Positions 15,836 to 24,582 of a stretch of 33,368 nucleotides of DNA are shown here, one piece after another. The stretch lies in the NCBI GenBank assembly GCA_026224775.1, contig JAMFRP010000056.1, forward strand, positions 1 through 33,368, in the 5' to 3' direction. Origin of the DNA: Bacteroidota bacterium. Its GTDB lineage: Bacteria; Bacteroidota; Bacteroidia; Sphingobacteriales; Sphingobacteriaceae. Each line of letters opens with the position of its first letter. Position 1 is the first letter of the stretch. A program made the translations under genes and the position numbers. A model generated the notes under the pieces. That model was not told the origin of the DNA, searched no databases, and saw only the letters and a program-made list of their open reading frames with translations.

Positions 15836-17016
15836 TGAAAGAGAAGATACAGGACTTAGCCAAAACTATTTTTGATGATGTGGTAGCTAATCGACGCCAC
15901 TTGCATTCTCATCCTGAACTTTCATTCCACGAAGTAGAAACTTCGGCTTTTATTGCTAAAAAATTAGATGAGTTAGGCTTAACCTACGAACGCATGGCCG
16001 ACAATGGTTTGGTTGCCCTGATAAAAGGCGAAAAACCGTCAGACCAGGTTATAGCCCTGCGTGCCGATATGGATGCGCTACCAATATTGGAAGCTAACGA
16101 TGTTCCTTACAAATCACAAAATACAGGTGTGATGCATGCTTGCGGGCACGATGCGCATACCTCATCATTATTAGGTACAGCCAAAATATTAACCAGCTTA
16201 AAAAGCGAGTTTGGCGGCACTGTTAAACTGATATTTCAACCTGCGGAAGAAAAACTGCCGGGTGGTGCCAGTTTAATGATTAAAGAAGGTGTTTTACAAA
16301 ATCCAATACCACAGGCGGTTATCGGGCAGCATGTGATGCCTTTTATAGATGCCGGTAAAGTTGGTTTCCGTGCCGGTAAATACATGGCTTCGGCTGATGA
16401 GATTTATGTCACCGTAAAAGGTAAAGGCGGACATGCAGCGCAACCACAACAAAATATTGATCCGGTGTTAATCACCGCGCATATCTTAACTGCCTTACAA
16501 CAAGTAGTAAGCCGCTTTGCTGATCCTAAAACACCATCGGTTTTATCGTTTGGTAAAGTGATAGCAAATGGTGCTACCAATGTTATCCCTAATGAAGTTT
16601 ATTTGGAAGGCACCTTCCGTACCATGGATGAAGAATGGCGTGCTGAGGCTCACATCAAAATGAAAAAACTGGCCGAAGGTATTGCCGAAAGCATGGGCGG
16701 CAGTTGCGATTTTAACATTATGAAAGGCTATCCTTTTTTAGTGAACGAAGAAAAGCTAACCGCATCAGCCCGTGGTTTTGCTGAGGAATATTTAGGCAAA
16801 GAAAACGTACTCGATCTGGATATTTGGATGGCTGCGGAAGATTTCGCTTATTACTCACAGGTAGCGGATTCGTGCTTTTACCGTTTAGGTACCCGTAACG
16901 AAAGCCGTGGCATAACTTCATCGGTACATACACCAACTTTTGATGTGGAAGAATCAGCACTGCAATTGAGCACCGGTTTGATGGCTTATCTTGCTGTTAA
17001 ACAGTTAGGGAATTAA
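15835..17016 (+). CDS. M20 family metallo-amidohydrolase
   Basis: 393 residues of the M20D (IAA-amino acid hydrolase/hippurate hydrolase/N-acyl-amino acid deacetylase) group. Conserved features are RRHLHSHPELSFHE (20-33), LRADMDALP (75-83), the metal motif HACGHDAH (101-108) and QPAEEKLPGGA with the catalytic glutamate near 138. A dimerisation domain follows (GKGGHAAQPQQNIDP). It should cleave an N-acyl amino acid or similar amide; the substrate is not evident. No signal peptide, so cytoplasmic. Starts inside the stop codon of the SPOR gene. A long palindrome begins 15 bases after its stop. Confidence 0.93.
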   Translation: MKEKIQDLAKTIFDDVVANRRHLHSHPELSFHEVETSAFIAKKLDELGLTYERMADNGLVALIKGEKPSDQVIALRADMDALPILEANDVPYKSQNTGVMHACGHDAHTSSLLGTAKILTSLKSEFGGTVKLIFQPAEEKLPGGASLMIKEGVLQNPIPQAVIGQHVMPFIDAGKVGFRAGKYMASADEIYVTVKGKGGHAAQPQQNIDPVLITAHILTALQQVVSRFADPKTPSVLSFGKVIANGATNVIPNEVYLEGTFRTMDEEWRAEAHIKMKKLAEGIAESMGGSCDFNIMKGYPFLVNEEKLTASARGFAEEYLGKENVLDLDIWMAAEDFAYYSQVADSCFYRLGTRNESRGITSSVHTPTFDVEESALQLSTGLMAYLAVKQLGN

Positions 17017-17030
17017 AAGGGTATAACCAA

Positions 17031-17110
17031 GTCATTGCGAGGAACGAAGCAATCGCACGGAAGTATAGTCATTATGCAAATTTCGCGATTGCTTCGTTCC
17101 TCGCAATGAC
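17031..17110. repeat. Long palindromic intergenic element (GCGAGG subtype)
   Basis: 26-base arms at 17031-17056 and 17085-17110 are perfectly complementary with a 28-base loop; they begin GTCATTGCGAGGAACGAAGC. Located 15 bases after the amidohydrolase stop and 15 bases before the next start. Confidence 0.92.
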
Positions 17111-17124
17111 ATAGAAGAATAAAT

Positions 17125-18054
17125 ATGGTCAAAAAGATAATACTCTCCCTATTCTTCATCACCATCAGTTATTGCTCATTCGCGCAGCAACAACCTCGCT
17201 ACAACCCTGATACCATCCGCACCATTGTTATTGATTCGGTGGTTAATATCCACTCGCACAAATTAAATGTGCAGGATTTTATTGATGCCGTGCTTGCGGA
17301 TACCAGCTTCTTTCAGGCGTTTCGCAACATGAAGAAGTATTCATTTATCGGCGAGAACTATATCTACACTTACGATAAGAATAATAAGATAAACGGAAAG
17401 GTATACCGCAAATTCAAACGCATCGAATCAGGTGGTAAACAAACCATTGATTATATAGCTAAACGTGATAGTGGTAATGTGTACAAGAAAGACGGTAAGT
17501 ACCAACTATACACTGTAAATATGTTCGATTACATATTTATGAATGCTTATAAGTCTGGCTATGGTTCAGGGTCGATGATCCAGGGCAAACCGGATAGCAA
17601 AGATCAATCCTATAAAGACAAACTCAAGATATTAATTTTCGCGCCGGGACATAAGGTGGATGGCATCCCGTTCATCAGCAACAAAACAGAAATATTTTCG
17701 CCGGATATGCGGCCGCTGTATGACTACCAATTCGCGCGGGGAACTTATTTAGATTCTATCCCTGTTTACCGTTTTCGGGTGGTACAAAAGGCCAGCACTT
17801 CTAATAGCGATGTAGTGATTAAAGAACTCACCACCATATTTGATACCCGCACCTTTCAGATATTAGGCCGCTACGTCAATATCCAATACCACAACATGTT
17901 TATTGACTTGGATGTAAAGATGAACATGGAACTTGATAAGTTTAATGGCGATTTAGTGCCCACTAAAATTACCTATCAAGGCGACTGGAATATCCCGTTC
18001 CATAAAGATGAGAAAGCGAGCTTTTTGATAGTACAGAAGGAGTATACGAAGTAG
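17125..18054 (+). CDS. Exported hypothetical protein (309 aa)
   Basis: Not recognised. A signal peptide (MVKKIILSLFFITISYCSFAQ) is followed by a mature protein of about 288 residues rich in Tyr, Lys and beta-strand patterns, with no Cys in the mature part and no other membrane segment, consistent with a periplasmic or outer-membrane-associated soluble protein. Segments such as YSFIGENYIYTYDKNNKING and VNIQYHNMFIDLDVKMNMEL recall beta-rich lipid- or surface-related Bacteroidota families, but I cannot name one. The gene is bracketed on both sides by copies of the same long palindrome (17031-17110 and 18068-18146). Confidence 0.85.
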   Translation: MVKKIILSLFFITISYCSFAQQQPRYNPDTIRTIVIDSVVNIHSHKLNVQDFIDAVLADTSFFQAFRNMKKYSFIGENYIYTYDKNNKINGKVYRKFKRIESGGKQTIDYIAKRDSGNVYKKDGKYQLYTVNMFDYIFMNAYKSGYGSGSMIQGKPDSKDQSYKDKLKILIFAPGHKVDGIPFISNKTEIFSPDMRPLYDYQFARGTYLDSIPVYRFRVVQKASTSNSDVVIKELTTIFDTRTFQILGRYVNIQYHNMFIDLDVKMNMELDKFNGDLVPTKITYQGDWNIPFHKDEKASFLIVQKEYTK

Positions 18055-18067
18055 TTCTTTAACTTTT

Positions 18068-18146
18068 GTCATTGCGAGGAACTAAGCAATCGCGAACTAT
18101 GCAAGGTCGCTTTTCTCCGTGCGATTGCTTCGTTCCTCGCAATGAC
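18068..18146. repeat. Long palindromic intergenic element (GCGAGG subtype)
   Basis: Arms 18068-18093 and 18121-18146 pair over 26 bases with one mismatch (CTAAG against CGAAG). It lies between two convergent genes, 14 bases after one stop and 11 bases from the other, where it may act as a shared transcript end. Confidence 0.9.
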
Positions 18147-18156
18147 ATGGTTGTTA

Positions 18157-19605
18157 TTAAAATTCCGCGTTTTTAGGGAACCTTGGGAAAGGGATCACAT
18201 CTCTGATGTTACCCATGCCGGTAACAAACAGTACCAAACGCTCAAAGCCCAAACCAAAACCAGCATGCGGACAAGCGCCGAACCTGCGGGTATCTAAATA
18301 CCACCAAAGTTCATCTTTTGGGATACCCATCTCGTCCATGCGTTGTTCCAGTTTGTCTAAACGTTCCTCACGTTGCGATCCGCCTACAATTTCGCCAATG
18401 CCTGGGAATAGAATATCCATAGCACGTACCGTTTCTCGGCCTTGCGCGTCAGGCTCATTTTGGCGCATGTAGAAGGCTTTAATATCTTTAGGGTAATCTG
18501 TTAGGATTACCGGTTTTTTAAAGTGCTTCTCTACCAAATAACGCTCATGTTCCGATTGCAGATCAGTTCCCCAACCTTCAACCGGGTATTGGAACTTTTT
18601 CTTTTTATTTGGGGTTGATTCTTTTAAAATATCGATAGCTTCGGTATAAGTCAATCGCTCAAAATCGTTATCCAAGCAAAATTGAAGTTTGTCTAATAAC
18701 GACATATCCGAGCGCTCGTTCTGAGGCTTCTGTTTTTCTTCCTCCTCTAAACGCTGACTTAAAAACTCAATATCTTCTTTGTTTTTATCCAAAGCATAAC
18801 GGATCACATATTTCAGTAATTCTTCAGCCAGGTTCATGTTATCGGTTAGGTCATAAAAAGCCATTTCCGGCTCTATCATCCAAAACTCGGCTAAGTGGCG
18901 GGTAGTGTTTGAGTTTTCCGCACGGAATGTTGGTCCGAAGGTATAAATATCGCTCAAAGCCATCGCGCCAAGCTCGCCCTCTAACTGACCAGAAACCGTA
19001 AGGTTAGTCGGCCTGCCGAAGAAATCCTGTTTGAAATCTATTTCACCATCCTCTGTTTTTGGCGGATTTAATAGGTCAAAGTTAGTTACGTGGAAAGTTT
19101 CACCCGCGCCTTCCGCATCCGATGCGGTGATGATCGGTGTATGCAGGTAAACAAACCCTTTCTCCTGAAAAAACTGATGTACGGCAAATGACAGACTGTT
19201 ACGCACACGGAATATCGCACCAAAAGTATTGGTACGGAAACGTAAATGCGCAATCTCCCTTAAAAACTCCAAACTGTGTTTTTTAGGCTGAAGCGGATAT
19301 TTCTCAGGATCGCTATCACCCAAAACCTCAATCTCGGTAGCTTTAACTTCTACCGTTTGTCCTTTACCTAATGATGCTACTAATTGACCAACCACGCTTA
19401 TCGCGGCGCCGGTGGTAATGCGTTTTAAGATGGCAGGATCAGTATTCTCAAAATCAACAACAACCTGTATATTATTATTAGTTGAGCCATCATTTAAAGC
19501 TATGAACTGATTATTACGGAAGGTACGTACCCACCCTTTAACGGTTACCTCAATATTGGTTTGTTCACTTTGTAGTAATGCTTTAATTTTTGTGCGCTGG
19601 CCCAT
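18157..19605 (-). CDS. asnS: Asparaginyl-tRNA synthetase
   Basis: Class IIb aminoacyl-tRNA synthetase, 482 residues, that charges tRNA-Asn. The N-terminal OB-fold anticodon-binding domain spans about 16-120 (VKGWVRTFRNNQFIALNDGS). Catalytic motif 2 is FRAENSNTTRHLAEFWMIEPE and motif 3 is GFGLGFERLVLFVTGMGNIRDVIPFPR. The segment TDYPKDIKAFYMRQN and the ending PRFPKNAEF are typical of AsnRS rather than AspRS. An insertion of Glu/Lys-rich sequence (SQRLEEEEKQKPQNE) lies between motifs 2 and 3. Convergent with the exported hypothetical gene. Presence of AsnRS means Asn-tRNA is made directly. Confidence 0.97.
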   Translation of the reverse strand: MGQRTKIKALLQSEQTNIEVTVKGWVRTFRNNQFIALNDGSTNNNIQVVVDFENTDPAILKRITTGAAISVVGQLVASLGKGQTVEVKATEIEVLGDSDPEKYPLQPKKHSLEFLREIAHLRFRTNTFGAIFRVRNSLSFAVHQFFQEKGFVYLHTPIITASDAEGAGETFHVTNFDLLNPPKTEDGEIDFKQDFFGRPTNLTVSGQLEGELGAMALSDIYTFGPTFRAENSNTTRHLAEFWMIEPEMAFYDLTDNMNLAEELLKYVIRYALDKNKEDIEFLSQRLEEEEKQKPQNERSDMSLLDKLQFCLDNDFERLTYTEAIDILKESTPNKKKKFQYPVEGWGTDLQSEHERYLVEKHFKKPVILTDYPKDIKAFYMRQNEPDAQGRETVRAMDILFPGIGEIVGGSQREERLDKLEQRMDEMGIPKDELWWYLDTRRFGACPHAGFGLGFERLVLFVTGMGNIRDVIPFPRFPKNAEF

Positions 19606-19625
19606 GAATATTATATTTTGAGTGG

Positions 19626-19633
19626 CAAAAATA
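19626..19633 (-). promoter_or_regulatory. -7 promoter element of asnS
   Basis: The minus strand reads TATTTTTG, 20 bases ahead of the asnS ATG. It matches TAnnTTTG; no clear -33 TTG. Confidence 0.45.
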
Positions 19634-19777
19634 CAATTATTTGATTTATTGTCTGAACTCGAATTTGTTGAATTTGAGAATTTAGAGAATGATTGACGCC
19701 ATATTTATTCGATTAATTCATAAATTCTCTCAATTCCGGTTCATACATTGTTTAAGTTTGAAACTTATCCACTATCA

Positions 19778-20647
19778 ATGAATCCGAAACTGAGCCTGGC
19801 TATAGGCGTTTTATGTATTTCGTTCTCGCCTATATTTGTGAAGTTGGCTGGGGTTTCGCCGCTTGGCGGGGCATTTTACCGGGTTGCGGTTGCTTGGGTT
19901 TGCCTGGTGCCTTTTTGCATCATCAAAAATAAATTGCGGGTTAGCCGCAAGCAACTCATTATCGCTTTAATTGCCGGTATTGTGTTTGCTTCGGATGTGG
20001 CAGTTTGGAATATATCCTTATTGAAGATCAGCGCAACCGTTTCAACTCTAATAGCCAACCTTGCCCCGGTTTGGGTGGGGTTGATCAGTTATTTACTATT
20101 TAAAAAGAAATCAGGCAAATTATTTTGGATAGGCACGTTCATTGCCATTTGCGGCATGGTGATATTGGTGGGTTATCAGCATATTTTACATTTGGAATTA
20201 AATGAGGGGATATTATTAGCTACGTTAGCCAGTTTGTTTTACGCCATCTATATCCTCATTACCAAAAATATAATGGCGGATATTGATGTGTTTTCCTTCA
20301 TGTTTTACAGCATGCTGAGTGCCAGCCTGTTTTTGCTGATAATCAATTGCTTTATGGGGAACGACATTATTCACTTATCCACTAAAGTGTGGTTGTGTTT
20401 TATCGGGATGGGGTTAATTTGCCAGTTAGCTGGATGGCTGACTATCAATTATTCGTTGCGTTATTTGGAATCAACAAAAGTCGCTATTACATTATTGAGC
20501 CAAACCGTATTTGCAGGTTTGATGGCTGCGGCTTTTTTAAGTGAGCGCCTGGAATTGAACGAGATCATCGGCAGTGTAATTGTGTTGGCTGGCATAGCTA
20601 CAACATTTTTAAAGCCACGTAATCAATCAAATAAAATTGTATCTTAA
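19778..20647 (+). CDS. EamA/DMT-family transporter
   Basis: 289 residues with about ten hydrophobic segments arranged as two EamA repeats (roughly 5-135 and 145-285), as in drug/metabolite exporters of the RhaT/YdcZ-like superfamily. The N-terminal repeat begins LAIGVLCISFSPIFVKLAGVSP and the second LEGILLATLASLFYAIYILITKN-like with the usual ALLSQTVFAGLMAAAFLSERL near the end. An inner-membrane permease of unknown substrate. ATG 19778 is preferred to the TTG at 19748 since MNPKLSLAIG leads directly into the first helix. It ends about 50 bases before dnaG. Confidence 0.88.
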   Translation: MNPKLSLAIGVLCISFSPIFVKLAGVSPLGGAFYRVAVAWVCLVPFCIIKNKLRVSRKQLIIALIAGIVFASDVAVWNISLLKISATVSTLIANLAPVWVGLISYLLFKKKSGKLFWIGTFIAICGMVILVGYQHILHLELNEGILLATLASLFYAIYILITKNIMADIDVFSFMFYSMLSASLFLLIINCFMGNDIIHLSTKVWLCFIGMGLICQLAGWLTINYSLRYLESTKVAITLLSQTVFAGLMAAAFLSERLELNEIIGSVIVLAGIATTFLKPRNQSNKIVS

Positions 20648-20678
20648 CGTTTGTTAATTTTCAATTGACGATTTGCGC

Positions 20679-20686
20679 TACCTTTG
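20679..20686 (+). promoter_or_regulatory. -7 promoter element of dnaG
   Basis: TACCTTTG, nine bases before the dnaG ATG at 20696, implying a very short or absent 5' leader. The box lies after the transporter stop, so dnaG has its own promoter. Confidence 0.5.
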
Positions 20687-20695
20687 CAGTTGCAC

Positions 20696-22639
20696 ATGAT
20701 AACAAAACCCACCATCGACAGAATAATGGAAGCCACCGATATAGTGGAGGTGATAGGGGATTTTGTGCAATTAAAAAAGCGGGGCGCTAACTACGTAGGC
20801 TTATCGCCGTTTGCTAACGAGCGTACACCATCGTTCACGGTATCGCCGGTTAAGGGTATTTTTAAAGATTTTTCAACTGGTAAAGGCGGTTCGGCGGTTA
20901 CTTTTTTGATGGAACTGGAGAAATTTACCTATCCAGAAGCATTACGTTGGCTAGCGAAAAAGTACAGCATCGAGATTGAAGAAACGGTTGAATCGCCCGA
21001 GCATCGCGAAGCAGATAATCATCGCGAAAGCTTAATGATAGTCACAGGTTATGCTGCCAAGTTTTTCCATGAAAGTTTATTAGATACTGAAGAAGGTAAA
21101 AACATAGGCCTGAGCTATTTTAAAGAGCGTGGTTTTAGTAAAGATACCATCACCAAGTTTGAATTAGGCTACTCGCCCGATCAATGGGAGGCGTTTACGG
21201 GTCAAGCCATAAAAGAAGGATATAAACAAGAGTTTTTAGAAGAAAGCGGACTTTCTGTTAAGCGCGATAACGGTTCGCTGTACGATCGTTACAGGGGGCG
21301 TGTAATGTTCCCGATACATAGCTTCTCGGGGAGAGTTATTGCCTTTGGCGGGCGTACTTTAAAAAACGATAAGAACGTACCTAAATATGTAAACTCGCCG
21401 GAGTCAGAGATCTACCATAAATCAAGCGTTTTATACGGTTTGTACTTTGCCAAGAAAGCTATCCGCGAAGAGGATAATTGCTATTTGGTGGAGGGGTATG
21501 CCGATGTGATCTCGGTTCACCAGGCCGGTATTGAAAATGTGGTAGCCTCATCCGGTACCTCGTTAACGGTTGAGCAGATCAGGCTGATGGGGCGCCTCAC
21601 TAAAAACATCACCATATTATATGATGGCGATGCGGCCGGTATAAAAGCTTCGTTGCGTGGTCTGGATCTGATTTTGGAGGAAGGGCTCAACGTAAAAGTG
21701 GTGCTTTTCCCTGATGGTCATGATCCGGATTCCTACGTGCGTAAAGTAGGTACCAGCGCGTTCAAAAAATATATTGAGGATACCAAGAAGGATTTCATCC
21801 TCTACAAAACAGACCTGCTGCTTAAAGATGCAGGTAACGATCCCATAAAAAAAGCGGAAGTAATCCGCGAAATAGTAGAAAGCGTTGCCAAAATACCGGA
21901 TTCTATCAAGGCATCGGTATTTATCCAGGAGTGTAGTTATATTTTGAAGATTGATGAGCGAGCGCTGCTATCTGAACTTAATAAAATTCGTGCCGCGAAA
22001 GCTAAAAAGGATTCGCAACAGTCGTCGTCATCATCTTATTCAAATTATTCAAAACCAGCCGAACCACCTGAGGAAATAAATTGGGATGAACCCGCTGAAA
22101 AACAGGAAAAGGATGAGGATAGCCAGGAGAAGGAAATCATCCGCCTGCTGTTGATGTATGGCAACCGAATGATTGATTGGGACGGCATTGCCAATACTTA
22201 TATCGGTCCGTTTATGATTGCCGAATTGAGTGATGTAGAATTTGATCATCCTACCAGTAAAGCATTTGTAGAAATTTATAGTAAAGAAGTGGAAAATGGC
22301 GTTTTGCCGGATGAACAGCACTTTATCCATTACCCTGATAAGGACATTGTGGATTTGACCGTAAACCTTATCTCCACAAAATATACCCTGAGCGAAAACT
22401 GGTACGAGATGCACCGCATTTTAGTGCCTGATGAGCAGGTGAATATGAAAGCCACTATTTTAGGTGCTATATTTCATCTTAAAAAACAAAAGGTGGGTAA
22501 AATACTCCAAAATCTGCGCAAAGAACTCCAAAAAACAGATGTCGAAGCCGACCAGGAAATTTTGCTGAGCCAGTATATACATATGAAAAAGGTGGAGAAA
22601 ACCATATCCGATTATTTAGGTTCTGTTATATTGAAATAA
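20696..22639 (+). CDS. dnaG: DNA primase DnaG lacking zinc ligands
   Basis: Makes RNA primers for the replication fork with the replicative helicase. The 647-residue product has the N-terminal CHC2-like domain (1-100), the catalytic TOPRIM core with YLVEGYADVISVHQAG (acidic EGYxD) and ILYDGDAAGIKAS (DGDxAG), a Ser/Pro-rich linker, and a C-terminal helicase-interaction domain. In the CHC2 domain GLSPFANERTPSF (35-47) and FKDFSTGKGG (56-65) replace CPFH and HCFGCG: the four zinc ligands become S37, A40, D58 and T61. The surrounding fold residues are well kept, so it is a natural variant rather than decay. ATG 20696 rather than TTG 20684 matches the usual start. The stop overlaps the yraN ATG (TAATG). 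Confidence 0.95.
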   Translation: MITKPTIDRIMEATDIVEVIGDFVQLKKRGANYVGLSPFANERTPSFTVSPVKGIFKDFSTGKGGSAVTFLMELEKFTYPEALRWLAKKYSIEIEETVESPEHREADNHRESLMIVTGYAAKFFHESLLDTEEGKNIGLSYFKERGFSKDTITKFELGYSPDQWEAFTGQAIKEGYKQEFLEESGLSVKRDNGSLYDRYRGRVMFPIHSFSGRVIAFGGRTLKNDKNVPKYVNSPESEIYHKSSVLYGLYFAKKAIREEDNCYLVEGYADVISVHQAGIENVVASSGTSLTVEQIRLMGRLTKNITILYDGDAAGIKASLRGLDLILEEGLNVKVVLFPDGHDPDSYVRKVGTSAFKKYIEDTKKDFILYKTDLLLKDAGNDPIKKAEVIREIVESVAKIPDSIKASVFIQECSYILKIDERALLSELNKIRAAKAKKDSQQSSSSSYSNYSKPAEPPEEINWDEPAEKQEKDEDSQEKEIIRLLLMYGNRMIDWDGIANTYIGPFMIAELSDVEFDHPTSKAFVEIYSKEVENGVLPDEQHFIHYPDKDIVDLTVNLISTKYTLSENWYEMHRILVPDEQVNMKATILGAIFHLKKQKVGKILQNLRKELQKTDVEADQEILLSQYIHMKKVEKTISDYLGSVILK

Positions 22640-23007
22640 TGGCGGTACACCTGGAGTTGGGTCGCAGGGGCGAAAGTTTGGCCAAAACACATTTGGAAAA
22701 TGCCGGTTATGAAATACTGGATGAAAACTGGACTCACGGCAAAGCCGAAGTTGACCTGATTGCATACAAAGACAAGGTTATTATATTTGCCGAGGTAAAA
22801 ACCCGCACCGGCAACGCTTTTGGCGAACCGGAGGATTTTGTTGATGCCCGCAAACAAAAGTTGCTGGTATCCGCTGCAGATGAATATATTTACCTGATGG
22901 ATCACCAGGGAGATGTGCGGTTTGATATTATCTCCATTTTATTTGATAAACAAGCGAATTATACACTAAAGCATATAGAAGATGCGTTTTGGCCTCATGC
23001 CACTTAA
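22639..23007 (+). CDS. YraN/UPF0102 family endonuclease-like protein
   Basis: 122 residues of the UPF0102 family, with a restriction endonuclease-like fold. Visible are the N-terminal LGRRGESLAKTHLENAGYEILDENW, the PD-(D/E)XK-like core AEVDLIAYKDKVIIFAEVKTRTG (D, then E-x-K), and FVDARKQKLLVSAADEYI. A nuclease or nucleic acid processing role is suggested by the fold; the physiological role is not established. It begins in the dnaG stop codon and should be translationally coupled to it; the downstream lipoprotein gene starts five bases after its stop. Confidence 0.92.
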   Translation: MAVHLELGRRGESLAKTHLENAGYEILDENWTHGKAEVDLIAYKDKVIIFAEVKTRTGNAFGEPEDFVDARKQKLLVSAADEYIYLMDHQGDVRFDIISILFDKQANYTLKHIEDAFWPHAT

Positions 23008-23011
23008 TACT

Positions 23012-24076
23012 ATGAATAATAAATTTAAATTACTTTTAGCTGCTGTTGTATTGGTGGCCTTTGGTTGTAAACATAAAGTAGAAAATAACTCATTAAGCCT
23101 TTCCCCCGAAGCCGGTACATCCTATAAGCAAGGTGATAAGGTTAATTTAAAATTGCATTACGCCAATGACTCCACACCGGATTCGATAGTATATTTTATT
23201 GATTCTACCAGGATCGCTTCGTTAAAGGATTCGTCTGCATTATCAGTTAAAACAGATACCATGCTGTTAGGTCCGCGTGTATTTACGGCCAAGTTTTACC
23301 AAGGCGGCAAAAGCATTGATGCATCAACAAACATTGTCTTATTTGCTGCCAAAGCACCAGAGGAATACACCTTTAAAGTGATCAGAAAGTTCCCGCATGA
23401 TACCAGCGCTTATACTGAAGGATTGTTATATCAAGACGGTTTTCTTTATGAAAGCACAGGTGGCACGGGGGCTTCGGTATTATGTAAGGTAGATCTGGAA
23501 ACAGGCAAAACAGTCCAAAAAGTAAAAATTGACCCTAAGTTATTTGGTGAGGGCTTTGCTATCATTGGCGACAAAATTTTAATGCTTACTTATAAGCAGC
23601 CCGAAACAGCTTTCGTATTTGATAAAAATACATTCAATATTATCAAAACTTTTATTAATAATGTTGGCGTTGAAGGTTGGGGGATGACATTCGATGGCAA
23701 AAAAATCTATTTTGACGACAGCACCAACCGGATTTGGTTTTTAGATAAAGATACTTATAGAGAATCTGGTTACATTGATGTATATGATGATAAACACGCC
23801 ATTGATTCTGTAAACGAGCTGGAATACATCAACAATAAAATATACGCTAATATTTACCAAAAAGATACTATAGTGGTGATCGATCCAAAAACCGGTGCGG
23901 TACTGCAAAGGGTTGATATGAAAAACCTATGGCCTGCTAAAGATCGCCCTGCACATTTTGATGACGATGGAAACAATGTGTTAAACGGCATAGCCTGGGA
24001 CGAAAAAGGTAAACGCCTTTTTGTAACCGGTAAAAAGTGGCCGTACCTGTTCCAGGTGGAGTTTGTGAAAAAGTAA
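23012..24076 (+). CDS. Glutaminyl-peptide cyclotransferase, lipoprotein
   Basis: 354 residues. A hydrophobic leader ends in a lipobox-like VAFGC (Cys near residue 19), so a lipid-anchored envelope protein is likely. The body is the plant/bacterial-type glutaminyl cyclase beta-propeller (Glu_cyclase_2): FPHDTSAYTEGLLYQDGFLYESTGGTG and FGEGFAIIGDKILMLTYK are the family signature blocks, ending in VLNGIAWDEKGKRLFVTGKKWPYLFQV. It converts N-terminal Gln to pyroglutamate on exported proteins. An N-terminal domain of about 100 residues precedes the propeller and looks Ig-like. The ATG at 23012 is preferred over 22982, which lies in yraN. Confidence 0.9.
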   Translation: MNNKFKLLLAAVVLVAFGCKHKVENNSLSLSPEAGTSYKQGDKVNLKLHYANDSTPDSIVYFIDSTRIASLKDSSALSVKTDTMLLGPRVFTAKFYQGGKSIDASTNIVLFAAKAPEEYTFKVIRKFPHDTSAYTEGLLYQDGFLYESTGGTGASVLCKVDLETGKTVQKVKIDPKLFGEGFAIIGDKILMLTYKQPETAFVFDKNTFNIIKTFINNVGVEGWGMTFDGKKIYFDDSTNRIWFLDKDTYRESGYIDVYDDKHAIDSVNELEYINNKIYANIYQKDTIVVIDPKTGAVLQRVDMKNLWPAKDRPAHFDDDGNNVLNGIAWDEKGKRLFVTGKKWPYLFQVEFVKK

Positions 24077-24138
24077 TGTTGGCTATTTGGATATAAGAAA
24101 ACGTTTAATTAGTTTTAATTAAACTTAAATTATATCAC

Positions 24139-24528
24139 ATGGGAAAAGTATTTTCATTCAACGGGCGAATTAAAAGAGGGGAGTATGCCGCAAGTTTTGC
24201 TACTTATGTAGTAGGATATATTATCATCAAATTACTAATAGCCCAGGATTCAAGCTACGGAATATTAGGTTTTTTAGTTATTCCGATGGTTTGGTTTCTA
24301 TGGGCTCAAGGCGCTAAACGCTGTCATGATCTTAATAAAAGCGGTTGGTGGCAACTTATTCCATTCTATTTTTTTGTGCTAATCTTTTCAGAGGGTGATT
24401 ATGGCCCTAATCAATATAATACAGACTCTGAAGCTTTTTATGGCGCCGATGATTATGAAAGACCTTATGATGCTGATACTTTAGACAGAAATATTGAAAA
24501 CCCTCAAATTAAAGAAGAAAATATTTAA
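24139..24528 (+). CDS. DUF805 family inner-membrane protein
   Basis: 129 residues. The N-terminal FSFNGRIKRGEYAASF matches the F-x-GRx-xRxEYW motif of DUF805, and RCHDLNKSGWWQLIPF matches the R-x-H-D-x-x-x-SGWW motif, followed by GDYGPNQYNTD. Two to three hydrophobic segments (about 18-35, 40-58, 72-84) indicate an integral membrane protein. The acidic C-terminal tail (about 95-129) is variable. Function of the family is unknown. A strong hairpin terminator follows 18 bases after the stop. Confidence 0.88.
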   Translation: MGKVFSFNGRIKRGEYAASFATYVVGYIIIKLLIAQDSSYGILGFLVIPMVWFLWAQGAKRCHDLNKSGWWQLIPFYFFVLIFSEGDYGPNQYNTDSEAFYGADDYERPYDADTLDRNIENPQIKEENI

Positions 24529-24545
24529 GACAAAACGCAACAAAT

Positions 24546-24582
24546 AAAAAAGCGGCATTGTATTATACAATGCCGCTTTTTT
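24546..24582. terminator. Bidirectional terminator between DUF805 gene and transposase
   Basis: A 17-bp perfect stem (A6-GCGGCATTGTA with its complement ending T6) and a TTA loop. It serves convergent genes on both sides; its right edge overlaps the transposase stop codon. Confidence 0.92.

Noticed and set aside
22049..22414. 121-residue minus-strand ORF opposite the dnaG C-terminal part
   Set aside because: Shadow of the primase helicase-binding domain, biased in composition by the antisense frame.
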